Shown here: piece after piece, positions 42,158-48,375 of the stretch
Layout of the letters: the number at the start of each line of letters is the position of its first letter
Numbering within the stretch: position 1 is the first letter of the stretch
Source of the DNA: an uncultured Clostridia bacterium
GTDB lineage: Bacteria; Bacillota; Clostridia; Christensenellales; Borkfalkiaceae
NCBI GenBank assembly: GCA_947630115.1
Contig: CANRGG010000013.1
Coordinates: forward strand, 1-48,375
Length of the DNA: 48,375 bases
Direction: 5' to 3'
Made by a program: the position numbers and the translations under genes
The notes under the pieces: model-generated
Databases searched by the model: none
What the model saw: the letters and a program-made list of their open reading frames with translations, nothing else
Told to the model about the DNA's origin: nothing

Positions 42158-42176
42158 TATTATGTCACGCATAGTA
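42158..42176. promoter_or_regulatory. 19-bp palindrome between tRNA-Trp and an 87-residue gene
   Basis: TATTATGTCACGCATAGTA, three differences from the shared consensus. GCATAGTACTATG around it matches the purB site. Confidence 0.45.
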
Positions 42177-42196
42177 CTATGCAAAACTCGAAAAAA

Positions 42197-42460
42197 TCAA
42201 ATTTCGATTTCAAAATCGGGCACTTCCACGAACCAACGCAGCCTTTCCGGCTCAAAATACACATACCGCTTCTCGCCGCGGATCAGGCAGGTATAGCGAA
42301 TCGGCAAGCGCGCGCCGCTGCGGGATGGAGCGCGCTCTGACGCCAATATTCTCTCCACTTCGAACTCTCTGCCGTCCCGCCAGTGAACGGAGAGCGGAAT
42401 TACGCCGCCCTCCGCACCGAATCTCGCTGTAACTCCGACATCGATCCTCTTGCCCCTCAC
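42197..42460 (-). CDS. Small conserved protein of unknown function
   Basis: Up to 87 residues from a GTG at 42460. The pattern FGAEGGVIPLSVHW-DGREFEVERIL, then RYTCLIRGEKRYVYFE and a final RWFVEVPDF resembles the small DUF family with DGR...RYTV...YLFFE...WFVE known from Clostridia. The start is uncertain: no good ribosome site is seen and the frame stays open far upstream, through the tail-fibre gene's 3' end. It follows that gene by 40 bases. Confidence 0.55.
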   Translation of the reverse strand: MRGKRIDVGVTARFGAEGGVIPLSVHWRDGREFEVERILASERAPSRSGARLPIRYTCLIRGEKRYVYFEPERLRWFVEVPDFEIEI

Positions 42461-42500
42461 GCAGACAGTATGCCCGCTTTCCGAAATTTCAACGAGACGG

Positions 42501-43925
42501 TCAAACGATTTTTTCCCAGCTTGTCCATGAACCGGAAGAAAAGGTCCGAATGTGCACCGAGGCGTCGGAGCGCTCCGAAAACGCGACCTGCACCGCCAAA
42601 TTCTCCTCCTCTTGCGCCAGCACCATAATACACCAGCGCATGTCGTTGTCCAAAACGTTCTCCCGCGACATGGGCGCGTTGAGAAGCGGCGCATTCGACA
42701 GGCCGCGGACATGGAAAAATCCCATTTTTTTCATCGAATTCAAGTCAACGCCGTCCATGAGATTGGTCCCGATCGGCATTTGCGGATCGTTCGTCAAAAG
42801 CCCGAGCCCGAGATCGCTCTTCGTGAACATGATGTCGCCCGTTTTGCCGTTGATCGACCGGACCCCCGCCGACTCAAGCGAAGGCTTATCGGTCAGGTCG
42901 TTATAGCTGCCCGTGAGCGCAACTTGCGCAAGCCCGAGATCATTCTTCGAGACGATTACGTCCCCCTTTTTACCATTGACGGACGTGACGATCGCATTAA
43001 AATCAGGCGCGTCAACAAGATCATCAAAACTGCCGCTGATTGCAACTTTCGCGAGCCCCAAATCGTTTTTCGAGACGATCACATCACCTTTTTTCCCGTT
43101 AACGGACGTAACAATCGCATTAAAATCGGGTGCGTCAACAAGATCTTCAAAACTGCCGCTGATCGCAACTTCGGCAAGCCCCAAATCGTTTTTTGAGACA
43201 ATCACATCGCCCTTTTTCCCGTTAACGGACGTGACGATCGCCTTGAAATCGGGTGCGTCGGTCAAATCGTTGAAGCTGCCCGTGAGCGCAACTTCGGCAA
43301 GTCCGAGATCGTGCTTCGAAATGATGACCTCGCCCGTCTTGCCGTTGACGGAAGTCACGCCGCCCCCGGCACCGCCCGCACCGCCCGCCGGTTTGTCGGT
43401 CAGATCATTGTAGCTCCCCGAAACCGCAACCCGCGCGAGCCCAAGATCGTCCGCCTCGACCGTGACGTCGCGGCTGCCATCGTAAGATTTGTCCCCGATC
43501 GTGAGCGTGCCGTCATTCTTTCCGCCCCCGCCTCCGGCGCTTCCCCCGCCCTTGTTGAGAAGATCGAGGATCTGTTCATGCAGAGACTCGACGGGTTTTG
43601 TCTGCGGCGCGCCGAATGTGCCCGCGCGGCAGCGGAGCCGGACAAAGGACGACGCGATCCGCTTCGAATCGCTGACGCTGTAAACACCCAAAAAGACGTA
43701 CTCGGAATGCGCGGAATCGATTGCGGGCATGTCGCATTCATCGCCCGTAAAAAGTTTTTCCGCCGCGCCGCCCTCCCATGCGACAACGGCAACGCGGTTG
43801 GGAAACTCCGCCCACTCTTCATCCAACATGAATTTGAGTCGGTAGACGCTGTTAAAGGATACGATCTCGTCAAAATCGGTCTTGGCGATCTTATCCTTCA
43901 CGCTGATTTCAATGGTTTTAGACAT
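42501..43925 (-). CDS. Phage tail-fibre-like repeat protein
   Basis: A 474-residue protein. The N-terminus (residues 1-105: YRLKFMLDEEWAEFPNRVAVV) resembles the BppU-type N-terminal domain of phage baseplate proteins. Near 112-125 there is a linker helix, then Gly-rich stretches and four full 41-residue repeats plus partial ones (VNGKTGEVIISKHDLGLAEV, then SFNDLTDAPDF), typical of tail fibres. The C-terminus (FHVRGLSN to SGSWTSWEKIV) resembles fibre tips. No other phage genes are near. It may be a domesticated adhesin or a prophage relic. A palindrome and a terminator lie upstream; the ribosome site is GGAGGT. Confidence 0.75.
   Translation of the reverse strand: MSKTIEISVKDKIAKTDFDEIVSFNSVYRLKFMLDEEWAEFPNRVAVVAWEGGAAEKLFTGDECDMPAIDSAHSEYVFLGVYSVSDSKRIASSFVRLRCRAGTFGAPQTKPVESLHEQILDLLNKGGGSAGGGGGKNDGTLTIGDKSYDGSRDVTVEADDLGLARVAVSGSYNDLTDKPAGGAGGAGGGVTSVNGKTGEVIISKHDLGLAEVALTGSFNDLTDAPDFKAIVTSVNGKKGDVIVSKNDLGLAEVAISGSFEDLVDAPDFNAIVTSVNGKKGDVIVSKNDLGLAKVAISGSFDDLVDAPDFNAIVTSVNGKKGDVIVSKNDLGLAQVALTGSYNDLTDKPSLESAGVRSINGKTGDIMFTKSDLGLGLLTNDPQMPIGTNLMDGVDLNSMKKMGFFHVRGLSNAPLLNAPMSRENVLDNDMRWCIMVLAQEEENLAVQVAFSERSDASVHIRTFSSGSWTSWEKIV
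42867..43358 (-). repeat. 123-bp coding tandem repeat
   Basis: Four consecutive 41-codon units (residues 190-353), each with SVNGK-GDVIVSKNDLGLA and DLVDAPDF words. The middle two are nearly identical at DNA level, so recent duplication is likely. Confidence 0.9.
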
Positions 43926-43997
43926 AATGACCTCCGAAAAATGTTCTTGCCTACAGCTTAAAACAATTTTCGGCGCAACGGGAAACTGACTGACAAA

Positions 43998-44023
43998 AAA
44001 TCCGCAGTCATTTCTGCGGATTT
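43998..44023 (-). terminator. Terminator between galE and the tail-fibre gene
   Basis: AAATCCGCAG (43998-44007) pairs with CTGCGGATTT (44014-44023), and minus-strand TTTTTTGTC follows. It would end transcripts from galE or from the palindrome region. Confidence 0.8.
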
Positions 44024-44037
44024 ACATATCTTGTGTA

Positions 44038-44056
44038 TACTATGTCAGACATAGTA
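44038..44056. promoter_or_regulatory. 19-bp palindrome upstream of the tail-fibre gene
   Basis: TACTATGTCAGACATAGTA, a perfect inverted repeat around one central base. It lies 113 bases before the gene and just ahead of a terminator. The rest of the gap 44060-44254 holds no gene, only repeat-like sequence. Confidence 0.65.
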
Positions 44057-44254
44057 CTATCTCTGGTTTTTACATTCGCACTGTCGATCGCCGCGCTCCG
44101 ATCCTCTCGCGCCCCGCTTTGGCTTTCGATCTCTGCCGGCGCGTGGCGCTCAGGCTTGCGATTGGCGCGCTTCCATGCTCTTAATCAACGGAAAAAACGA
44201 AAAACTGCTTTTCAAAAAAGAACGGGAGCTTTGCGACGCCCATTTCAATACTGT

Positions 44255-45262
44255 TTATTTTTTGTATCCATCGGGATTTCGGCTCTGCCAATTCCAGGCG
44301 TCGCGGCACATTTTGTCAAGATCTCGCTCCGCATGCCAACCAAGCTCCTCTTCCGCCCGCTTTGCCGAAGCATAACAAGCGGCAACATCACCTTCCCGCC
44401 GAGGCGCAAACTCATAGGGAATCTTTTTGCCCGACGCGCGCGAAAACGCTTCGATGACTTCCAAAACGCTGCTCCCCTTTCCTGTCCCAAGATTATACGT
44501 ATATACGCCACTTTTTAATATTTTCATCGCAGCAAGATGACCTTTCGCAAGATCGGTGACGTGGATATAGTCGCGAATCCCCGTGCCGTCGGGGGTCGGA
44601 TAGTCGTTCCCGAACACGCGAACCTTGTCGAGCTTCCCCGCGGCAACCCGAGCGACATACGGCAGCAGATTGTTGGGTGTCCCCTTCGGATCCTCGCCGA
44701 TCAACCCGCTTTCATCTGCCCCGATCGGGTTGAAATAACGCAAAAGTACGACCGTCCAGCTTTCGTCCGACACATACAGATCGCGCAGGATCCGCTCTTG
44801 CATGAGCTTCGTCGCACCATATGGATTTGTCGCGGAAACAGCACAATCCTCATCGAGCGGAAGGCGCTCCGGAACCCCGTAAACGGTCGCCGAAGAGGAA
44901 AAAACCAGCCGTTTTACGGAAAACTTTTGCATAATTTCGAGCAAATTCAGGGTGGCGCCCAAATTATTTTGATAATAGGTAAGCGGCATACGCACACTCT
45001 CGCCGACCGCTTTGAAGCCCGCAAAGTGGATGACCCAATCGAAATCATGCGTCGAAAAGATCCGCTCCATCGCGGCGCGGTCACAGATATTTTCGCAATA
45101 GAAAATCAGCTTTTTGCCCGCGATCTCTTCTACGCGCTTGAGCGATTCGGCGCTCGAATTGCTGAGATCGTCGACGACAACGACGTCCTCACCGCTTTTC
45201 AAAAGTTCCAAAACGGTGTGCGAGCCGATAAAGCCTGCTCCCCCCGTAACCAGAACGCGCAT
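44255..45262 (-). CDS. galE: UDP-glucose 4-epimerase
   Basis: A 335-residue short-chain dehydrogenase-like enzyme that interconverts UDP-glucose and UDP-galactose with bound NAD. GGAGFIGSHTVLEL binds NAD; SSSATVYG supplies the catalytic serine region and NPYGATK the YxxxK pair. LRYFNPIGAD, GNDYPTPDGTG and REGDVAACYA are family-typical. It lies 29 bases after purB, so probably co-transcribed. It supplies galactose for cell-surface polymers. Confidence 0.96.
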   Translation of the reverse strand: MRVLVTGGAGFIGSHTVLELLKSGEDVVVVDDLSNSSAESLKRVEEIAGKKLIFYCENICDRAAMERIFSTHDFDWVIHFAGFKAVGESVRMPLTYYQNNLGATLNLLEIMQKFSVKRLVFSSSATVYGVPERLPLDEDCAVSATNPYGATKLMQERILRDLYVSDESWTVVLLRYFNPIGADESGLIGEDPKGTPNNLLPYVARVAAGKLDKVRVFGNDYPTPDGTGIRDYIHVTDLAKGHLAAMKILKSGVYTYNLGTGKGSSVLEVIEAFSRASGKKIPYEFAPRREGDVAACYASAKRAEEELGWHAERDLDKMCRDAWNWQSRNPDGYKK

Positions 45263-45291
45263 AGCCTTCTCCTTTATGCAAATTTTGAATT

Positions 45292-46728
45292 TTATACACG
45301 AACTACGCCGCTTTCGCCGAGCAGCGCCTTATGCTTTCTGAGGATCGGATCGATCTCGCTGCGAAGGAACTCCTTGGTCTGCTCGGGCGCCCTGCCGATA
45401 AATTTTTTCGTGTCAAGGATCTCGGAAAGCCGTCCATGAACGGCAGAAAAAAGCGGATCTTTTTCAATTCTTTTTAACAAATCGTTCTCTTTTCCGCCCT
45501 GTTTGACCGCTTTGGCCGCCTCTTGCGACAGCACGCGGATCCGTTCGTGCAGCTCCTGCCTGTCTCCTCCCGCCTTGACGCACTCCATGATGATGTTCTC
45601 GGTCGCCATGAACGGAAGTTCGGCGGCGACGTGCTTGGCAATCGTCTTTTTGTAGACCACGAGCCCCTCCGTAACATTCAGATAGAGGTTCAAAACGGCG
45701 TCCACTGTCAAAAACGCCTGCGCGTTGACGATCCTGCGGTTGGCGGAGTCGTCCAACGAGCGCTCAAACCACTGCGTCGAAGCGGTCACCGCGCTGTTCA
45801 TCGGGAGCGAAAGCATATAGCGGCAAAGCGAGCCCATCCGCTCGCAGCGCATTGGATTGCGCTTGTACGCCATCGCGGAAGAACCGATCTGGCTCTTCTC
45901 GAAGGGCTCCTCGATCTCCTTCATGTTCTGCAAAATGCGGATATCATTGCTGAATTTATACGCACTCTGAGCGATCTGCGAGAGCACGCAGAGCACGTTA
46001 TAGTCGAATTTCCGGGGATAAGTCTGCCCCGTCACACCGTAAACCTTGGTGCAGCCCATTTTTTCGGCGACTTTTCGCTCAAGTTCTTTGACTTTTTCTC
46101 CGTCTCCATCGAAAAGTTCCAGAAAACTCGCCTGGGTGCCCGTCGTGCCTTTGACGCCGCGCAGTTTGAAATGCGCGAATAAATTTTGCATATTCTCATA
46201 ATCCATCATGAGATCCTGCAGCCAAAGCGTCGCGCGTTTACCGACCGTTGTCAGCTGCGCCGGCTGTAAATGGGTGAAACCGAGCGTCGGAACGTCCTGA
46301 TAGGCGAGTGCAAATTTTTTAAGTTTATCCATGACGTTGACGAGCTTTTTGAGCAAAATCTCCAGCCCGTCGCGCAGGATCAGAAGCTCGGAATTGCAGT
46401 CGACGAAGCAGCTCGTCGCACCGAGATGAATGATCCCCTTCGCCTTCGGAGCGACGTCGCCATAGGCGCGGACATGCGCCATCACATCGTGCCGCACCTC
46501 GCGTTCATAGCGCTCCGCCCTTTCATAGTCGATATCTTCGGCATGCGCTTTGAGCTCCTCGATCTGCTCCCGCGTGATCGGAAGCCCCAGCTCCATTTCG
46601 CTCTCGGCGAGCGCGATCCAAAGTTTGCGCCAGAGGCGGAACCGCTTCTGATCGCCGAAATTTTCCTGCATTTCTTTGCTCGCATAGCGGGTGTTCAAGG
46701 GGTTTTCATACAATACTTTGTCAGACAT
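45292..46728 (-). CDS. purB: Adenylosuccinate lyase (human-type)
   Basis: A 478-residue lyase that acts twice in purine synthesis (SAICAR to AICAR; adenylosuccinate to AMP). The signature loop reads QIGSSAMAYKRNPMRCER and is followed by ASTQWFERSLDDSANRR and LPFMATENIIM. These blocks and the length match the eukaryote-like branch (vertebrate ADSL) better than the ~430-residue Bacillus type. The ATG at 46728 lies inside a 19-bp palindrome, so the operator, if real, covers the start; a TTG four codons earlier is the alternative. It follows the cyclophilin gene by 62 bases. Confidence 0.94.
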   Translation of the reverse strand: MSDKVLYENPLNTRYASKEMQENFGDQKRFRLWRKLWIALAESEMELGLPITREQIEELKAHAEDIDYERAERYEREVRHDVMAHVRAYGDVAPKAKGIIHLGATSCFVDCNSELLILRDGLEILLKKLVNVMDKLKKFALAYQDVPTLGFTHLQPAQLTTVGKRATLWLQDLMMDYENMQNLFAHFKLRGVKGTTGTQASFLELFDGDGEKVKELERKVAEKMGCTKVYGVTGQTYPRKFDYNVLCVLSQIAQSAYKFSNDIRILQNMKEIEEPFEKSQIGSSAMAYKRNPMRCERMGSLCRYMLSLPMNSAVTASTQWFERSLDDSANRRIVNAQAFLTVDAVLNLYLNVTEGLVVYKKTIAKHVAAELPFMATENIIMECVKAGGDRQELHERIRVLSQEAAKAVKQGGKENDLLKRIEKDPLFSAVHGRLSEILDTKKFIGRAPEQTKEFLRSEIDPILRKHKALLGESGVVRV

Positions 46729-46732
46729 AGTA
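46714..46732. promoter_or_regulatory. 19-bp palindrome over the purB start codon
   Basis: TACTTTGTCAGACATAGTA, one difference from the perfect site at 44038. It contains the start codon of purB and its first four codons. Confidence 0.55.
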
Positions 46733-46790
46733 CTATGCAAATCTCCGTTTTTTTGATTTTCGGTTTGAATTTCAGTCGTTTTTTTGCCCT

Positions 46791-47312
46791 TTACACGTGT
46801 TTCGGCTCGGGATATTCGACGCCGAAGGTCTCCGCGGTCACCTTTTTCATCCGTTGCGCTTCAAGCGGTCTGTCGCGCTCGTCGGTCGGACAGGAGGCGA
46901 TCTCATCCACCGTTTCCATGCCCTCCGTCACCTTGCCGAAAGCGGCATAGAGGCCGTCGAGATGAGGCGCGTTCTTGTGCATGATGAAGAACTGCGAGCC
47001 AGCGGAGTCGGGCACGTTCGTGCGCGCCATGGAAAGAACTCCCCTCGTGTGTTTCAGGCTGTTGGGAAAGCCGTTCGAGGAAAACTCGCCCTTGATCATA
47101 TAGCCGGGCCCGCCGGCGCCCGTGCCCGTGGGGTCTCCCCCCTGGATCATAAATCCCTCGATGATGCGGTGAAAGATCACGCCGTCATAGAAGCCCTTTC
47201 GGACGAGCGATAAAAAATTATTCACCGTGTTGGGCGCGATCTCGGGATAGAGCTCCGCGCGGACCTTTTTGCCGTTTTCCATTTCGATCGTGACGACCGG
47301 ATTCTGACTCAT
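46791..47312 (-). CDS. Cyclophilin-type peptidyl-prolyl isomerase
   Basis: A 173-residue cytoplasmic rotamase. The catalytic region FHRIIEGFMIQGGDPTGTG (Arg of FHR) and the binding site SQFFIMHKNAPHLDGLYAAFGKV are intact. It lacks a signal peptide. It helps fold proteins at X-Pro bonds. GGAGAG precedes the start, 27 bases after the dCMP deaminase gene, so both share a promoter at 47804-47832. Confidence 0.93.
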   Translation of the reverse strand: MSQNPVVTIEMENGKKVRAELYPEIAPNTVNNFLSLVRKGFYDGVIFHRIIEGFMIQGGDPTGTGAGGPGYMIKGEFSSNGFPNSLKHTRGVLSMARTNVPDSAGSQFFIMHKNAPHLDGLYAAFGKVTEGMETVDEIASCPTDERDRPLEAQRMKKVTAETFGVEYPEPKHV

Positions 47313-47339
47313 GGTTTTCTCTCCTTATAAATGAATATT

Positions 47340-47786
47340 TTATTCCGTTTGGAATTTTTCGATCTTCGTGCCCGCCTCTTGGAAGAGACGCAGCGAAAAC
47401 TCGTCGGGATAGCCCTCCTTATAGACGACGCGCTTGATCCCCGCATTGATGATCATCTTCGCACAGATCACGCAGGGCTGATGGGTGCAATAGAGGGTCG
47501 CCCCGTCAATGTTCACGCCGTATTTCGCCGCCTGAATGATGGCGTTCTGCTCGGCGTGGGCGGCAAAGCACAGCTCTGCGCGGGTGCCGCTCTCGACGTT
47601 CATTTTATCGCGCAGACATTCGCCGCGCTCGACACAGGACATGATCCCCGAAGGCGCGCCGTTATAGCCCGTCGTCATGACGCGCTTGTCACGGACAATG
47701 ACCGCCCCCACCTTGCGGCGCAGGCAGCTCGCCCAGGAGCCGACCTCTTCGGTCAATTCCATAAATCGCCGATCCCATTTCTCCAT
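47340..47786 (-). CDS. dCMP deaminase
   Basis: A 148-residue zinc-dependent deaminase that turns dCMP into dUMP, the precursor for thymidylate. The zinc site is His77 and Glu79 of HAEQNA with the cysteines of PCVIC (Cys105, Cys108). VGAVIVRDKRVMTTGYNGAPSG and CLRDKMNVESGTRAE are typical of the ComEB/dCMP family, which is set apart from cytidine deaminase by this long insert. First gene of its operon. Confidence 0.92.
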   Translation of the reverse strand: MEKWDRRFMELTEEVGSWASCLRRKVGAVIVRDKRVMTTGYNGAPSGIMSCVERGECLRDKMNVESGTRAELCFAAHAEQNAIIQAAKYGVNIDGATLYCTHQPCVICAKMIINAGIKRVVYKEGYPDEFSLRLFQEAGTKIEKFQTE

Positions 47787-47803
47787 TTTTTCCTCCTTGG
47801 AAA

Positions 47804-47832
47804 ATTATAGCACAACCGCGCCGAAAACGCAA
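47804..47832 (-). promoter_or_regulatory. Promoter of the dCMP deaminase operon
   Basis: TTGCGT (47827-47832), 17-base spacer, TATAAT (47804-47809), with GGAGGA before the ATG. Confidence 0.7.
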
Positions 47833-47987
47833 GGGTTTTCCCGCCCTTCCCCGCCGCAACAAAAATTTTACGGCTTTCAAAAAATTCTTGCGGCTTTCAA
47901 AATCGGAGAAAATCCCCTATCTACGCCGCCTTGCTTTGATCTTCGGAACTTTTTCCCAAAATCCCCGAAAAAAATATCATTTTCTGT

Positions 47988-48015
47988 TTGACAGGCATTT
48001 CAACTCGGTTATAAT
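47988..48015 (+). promoter_or_regulatory. Consensus promoter of groES
   Basis: TTGACA (47988-47993), 16-base spacer, TATAAT (48010-48015). No CIRCE inverted repeat (TTAGCACTC type) follows, unlike most Bacillota gro operons. Confidence 0.85.
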
Positions 48016-48070
48016 AGAAAAGAACAAACGCAGGAAACTGCAAAGTAAAGAAATCTCAGGAGGTTATGTT

Positions 48071-48355
48071 ATGAATATCAAACCCTTATTCGACAAGGTC
48101 GTGGTAGAAGCGGTCTCCGTCGAAGAAAAGACGAAGAGCGGCTTCATTCTCCCCTCTTCCGCGCAGGAAAAGCCCCAAACTTGCGTCGTGGTCGCGGTCG
48201 GTCCCGGCGGCATCGTGGACGGCAAGGAGACCGTCATGCAGGTCAAAGTGGGCGACAAGGTGCTCTGCTCCAAATATGCGGGCTCCGACTTCAAAGTGGA
48301 CGGCAAGGAGTTCACGATCATCAAGCAAAGCGATATTCTGGCAATCGTAGAATAA
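48071..48355 (+). CDS. groES: Co-chaperonin GroES
   Basis: A 94-residue subunit that forms the seven-membered lid of the GroEL folding chamber. KPLFDKVVVEAV, the mobile loop KTKSGFILPSSAQEK, VAVGPG and VGDKVLCSKYAGSDFKVDGKEF are all conserved. AGGAGG precedes the ATG. The gap to the next ATG is 16 bases. Confidence 0.97.
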   Translation: MNIKPLFDKVVVEAVSVEEKTKSGFILPSSAQEKPQTCVVVAVGPGGIVDGKETVMQVKVGDKVLCSKYAGSDFKVDGKEFTIIKQSDILAIVE

Positions 48356-48371
48356 AAGGAGATAAATCATT

Positions 48372-48375
48372 ATGG
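48372..48375 (+). CDS. groEL: Start of groEL (cut off by the window)
   Basis: AAAGGAGATAAATCATT precedes an ATG at 48372, only 16 bases after groES. The identity is inferred from the universal groES-groEL order, as only the first codon is visible. Confidence 0.6.

Noticed and set aside
42867-43358. CRISPR-like regular repeats
   Set aside because: The 123-bp units are in frame within a tail-fibre gene and there are no unique spacers.
46741-46790. Purine riboswitch upstream of purB
   Set aside because: The gap is only 62 bases and lacks the conserved core of the purine aptamer.
48016-48070. CIRCE element
   Set aside because: No TTAGCACTC/GAGTGCTAA inverted repeat is visible between promoter and groES.

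Overview
The window looks like a chromosome segment of an uncultured anaerobic Bacillota, probably Clostridia (the exact order cannot be fixed from sequence alone). The signs are AGGAGG-type ribosome sites, TTGACA/TATAAT promoters, short oxygen-sensitive ThiC and ThiH, a flavodiiron-rubredoxin fusion, indolepyruvate:ferredoxin oxidoreductase, many lipoproteins and BspA-type leucine-rich repeats. Most genes lie on the minus strand.

1-3235 is a scrapyard of mobile DNA: the 3' half of a tRNA-Gln starting exactly at the anticodon loop (an integrase attachment-site scar), a HAD phosphatase, a DprA-like protein without a proper start, a MobV relaxase lacking its N-terminus, the N-terminus of an unknown protein and the C-terminal tail of a type III restriction subunit. 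The debris ends at the stop codon of the next operon.

3236-23236 is the most striking part: two neighbouring, paralogous envelope operons. Each encodes a ~950-residue double von Willebrand A (vWA) membrane protein, a BatA-like vWA membrane protein, a DUF58 protein, a membrane protein with an acidic Gly/Gln-rich tail and a BspA-like LRR lipoprotein. Cluster 1 adds a 728-residue lipoprotein with a 12-residue tandem repeat. This resembles a MoxR/DUF58/Bat system, but no MoxR AAA+ ATPase is present. Cluster 2 keeps all its metal-binding MIDAS motifs; the two large proteins of cluster 1 have damaged ones. The lipoproteins share an N-terminal YHW/CxxC module.

23400-25340 holds a broken sigma-region-4-like gene with a possible -1 frameshift site, a palindromic repeat, an HTH-plus-membrane regulator and a lipoprotein whose promoter carries three 11-bp iterons. 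25370-30500 is redox metabolism: a flavodiiron/flavodoxin/flavin-reductase/rubredoxin fusion, a flavodoxin-fold reductase and IorAB. 30540-31215 is noncoding degenerate tandem repeats.

31186-38029 is a complete thiamin operon (thiS-F-G-H-tenI/thiE2-thiE-thiD-thiC) behind a TPP riboswitch with an intrinsic terminator. 38089-44060 has a small membrane protein, a cupin, a possible small RNA, an HTH-membrane regulator with an operator filling its own promoter spacer, a second block of ~175-bp degenerate repeats, tRNA-Trp, and a lone phage tail-fibre-like gene with 41-residue repeats. 44255-48375 carries galE, a human-type purB, a cyclophilin, dCMP deaminase and groES, with groEL just starting. 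A 19-bp palindrome recurs at five places in the right third, including upstream of thiD and thiC and over the start of purB.
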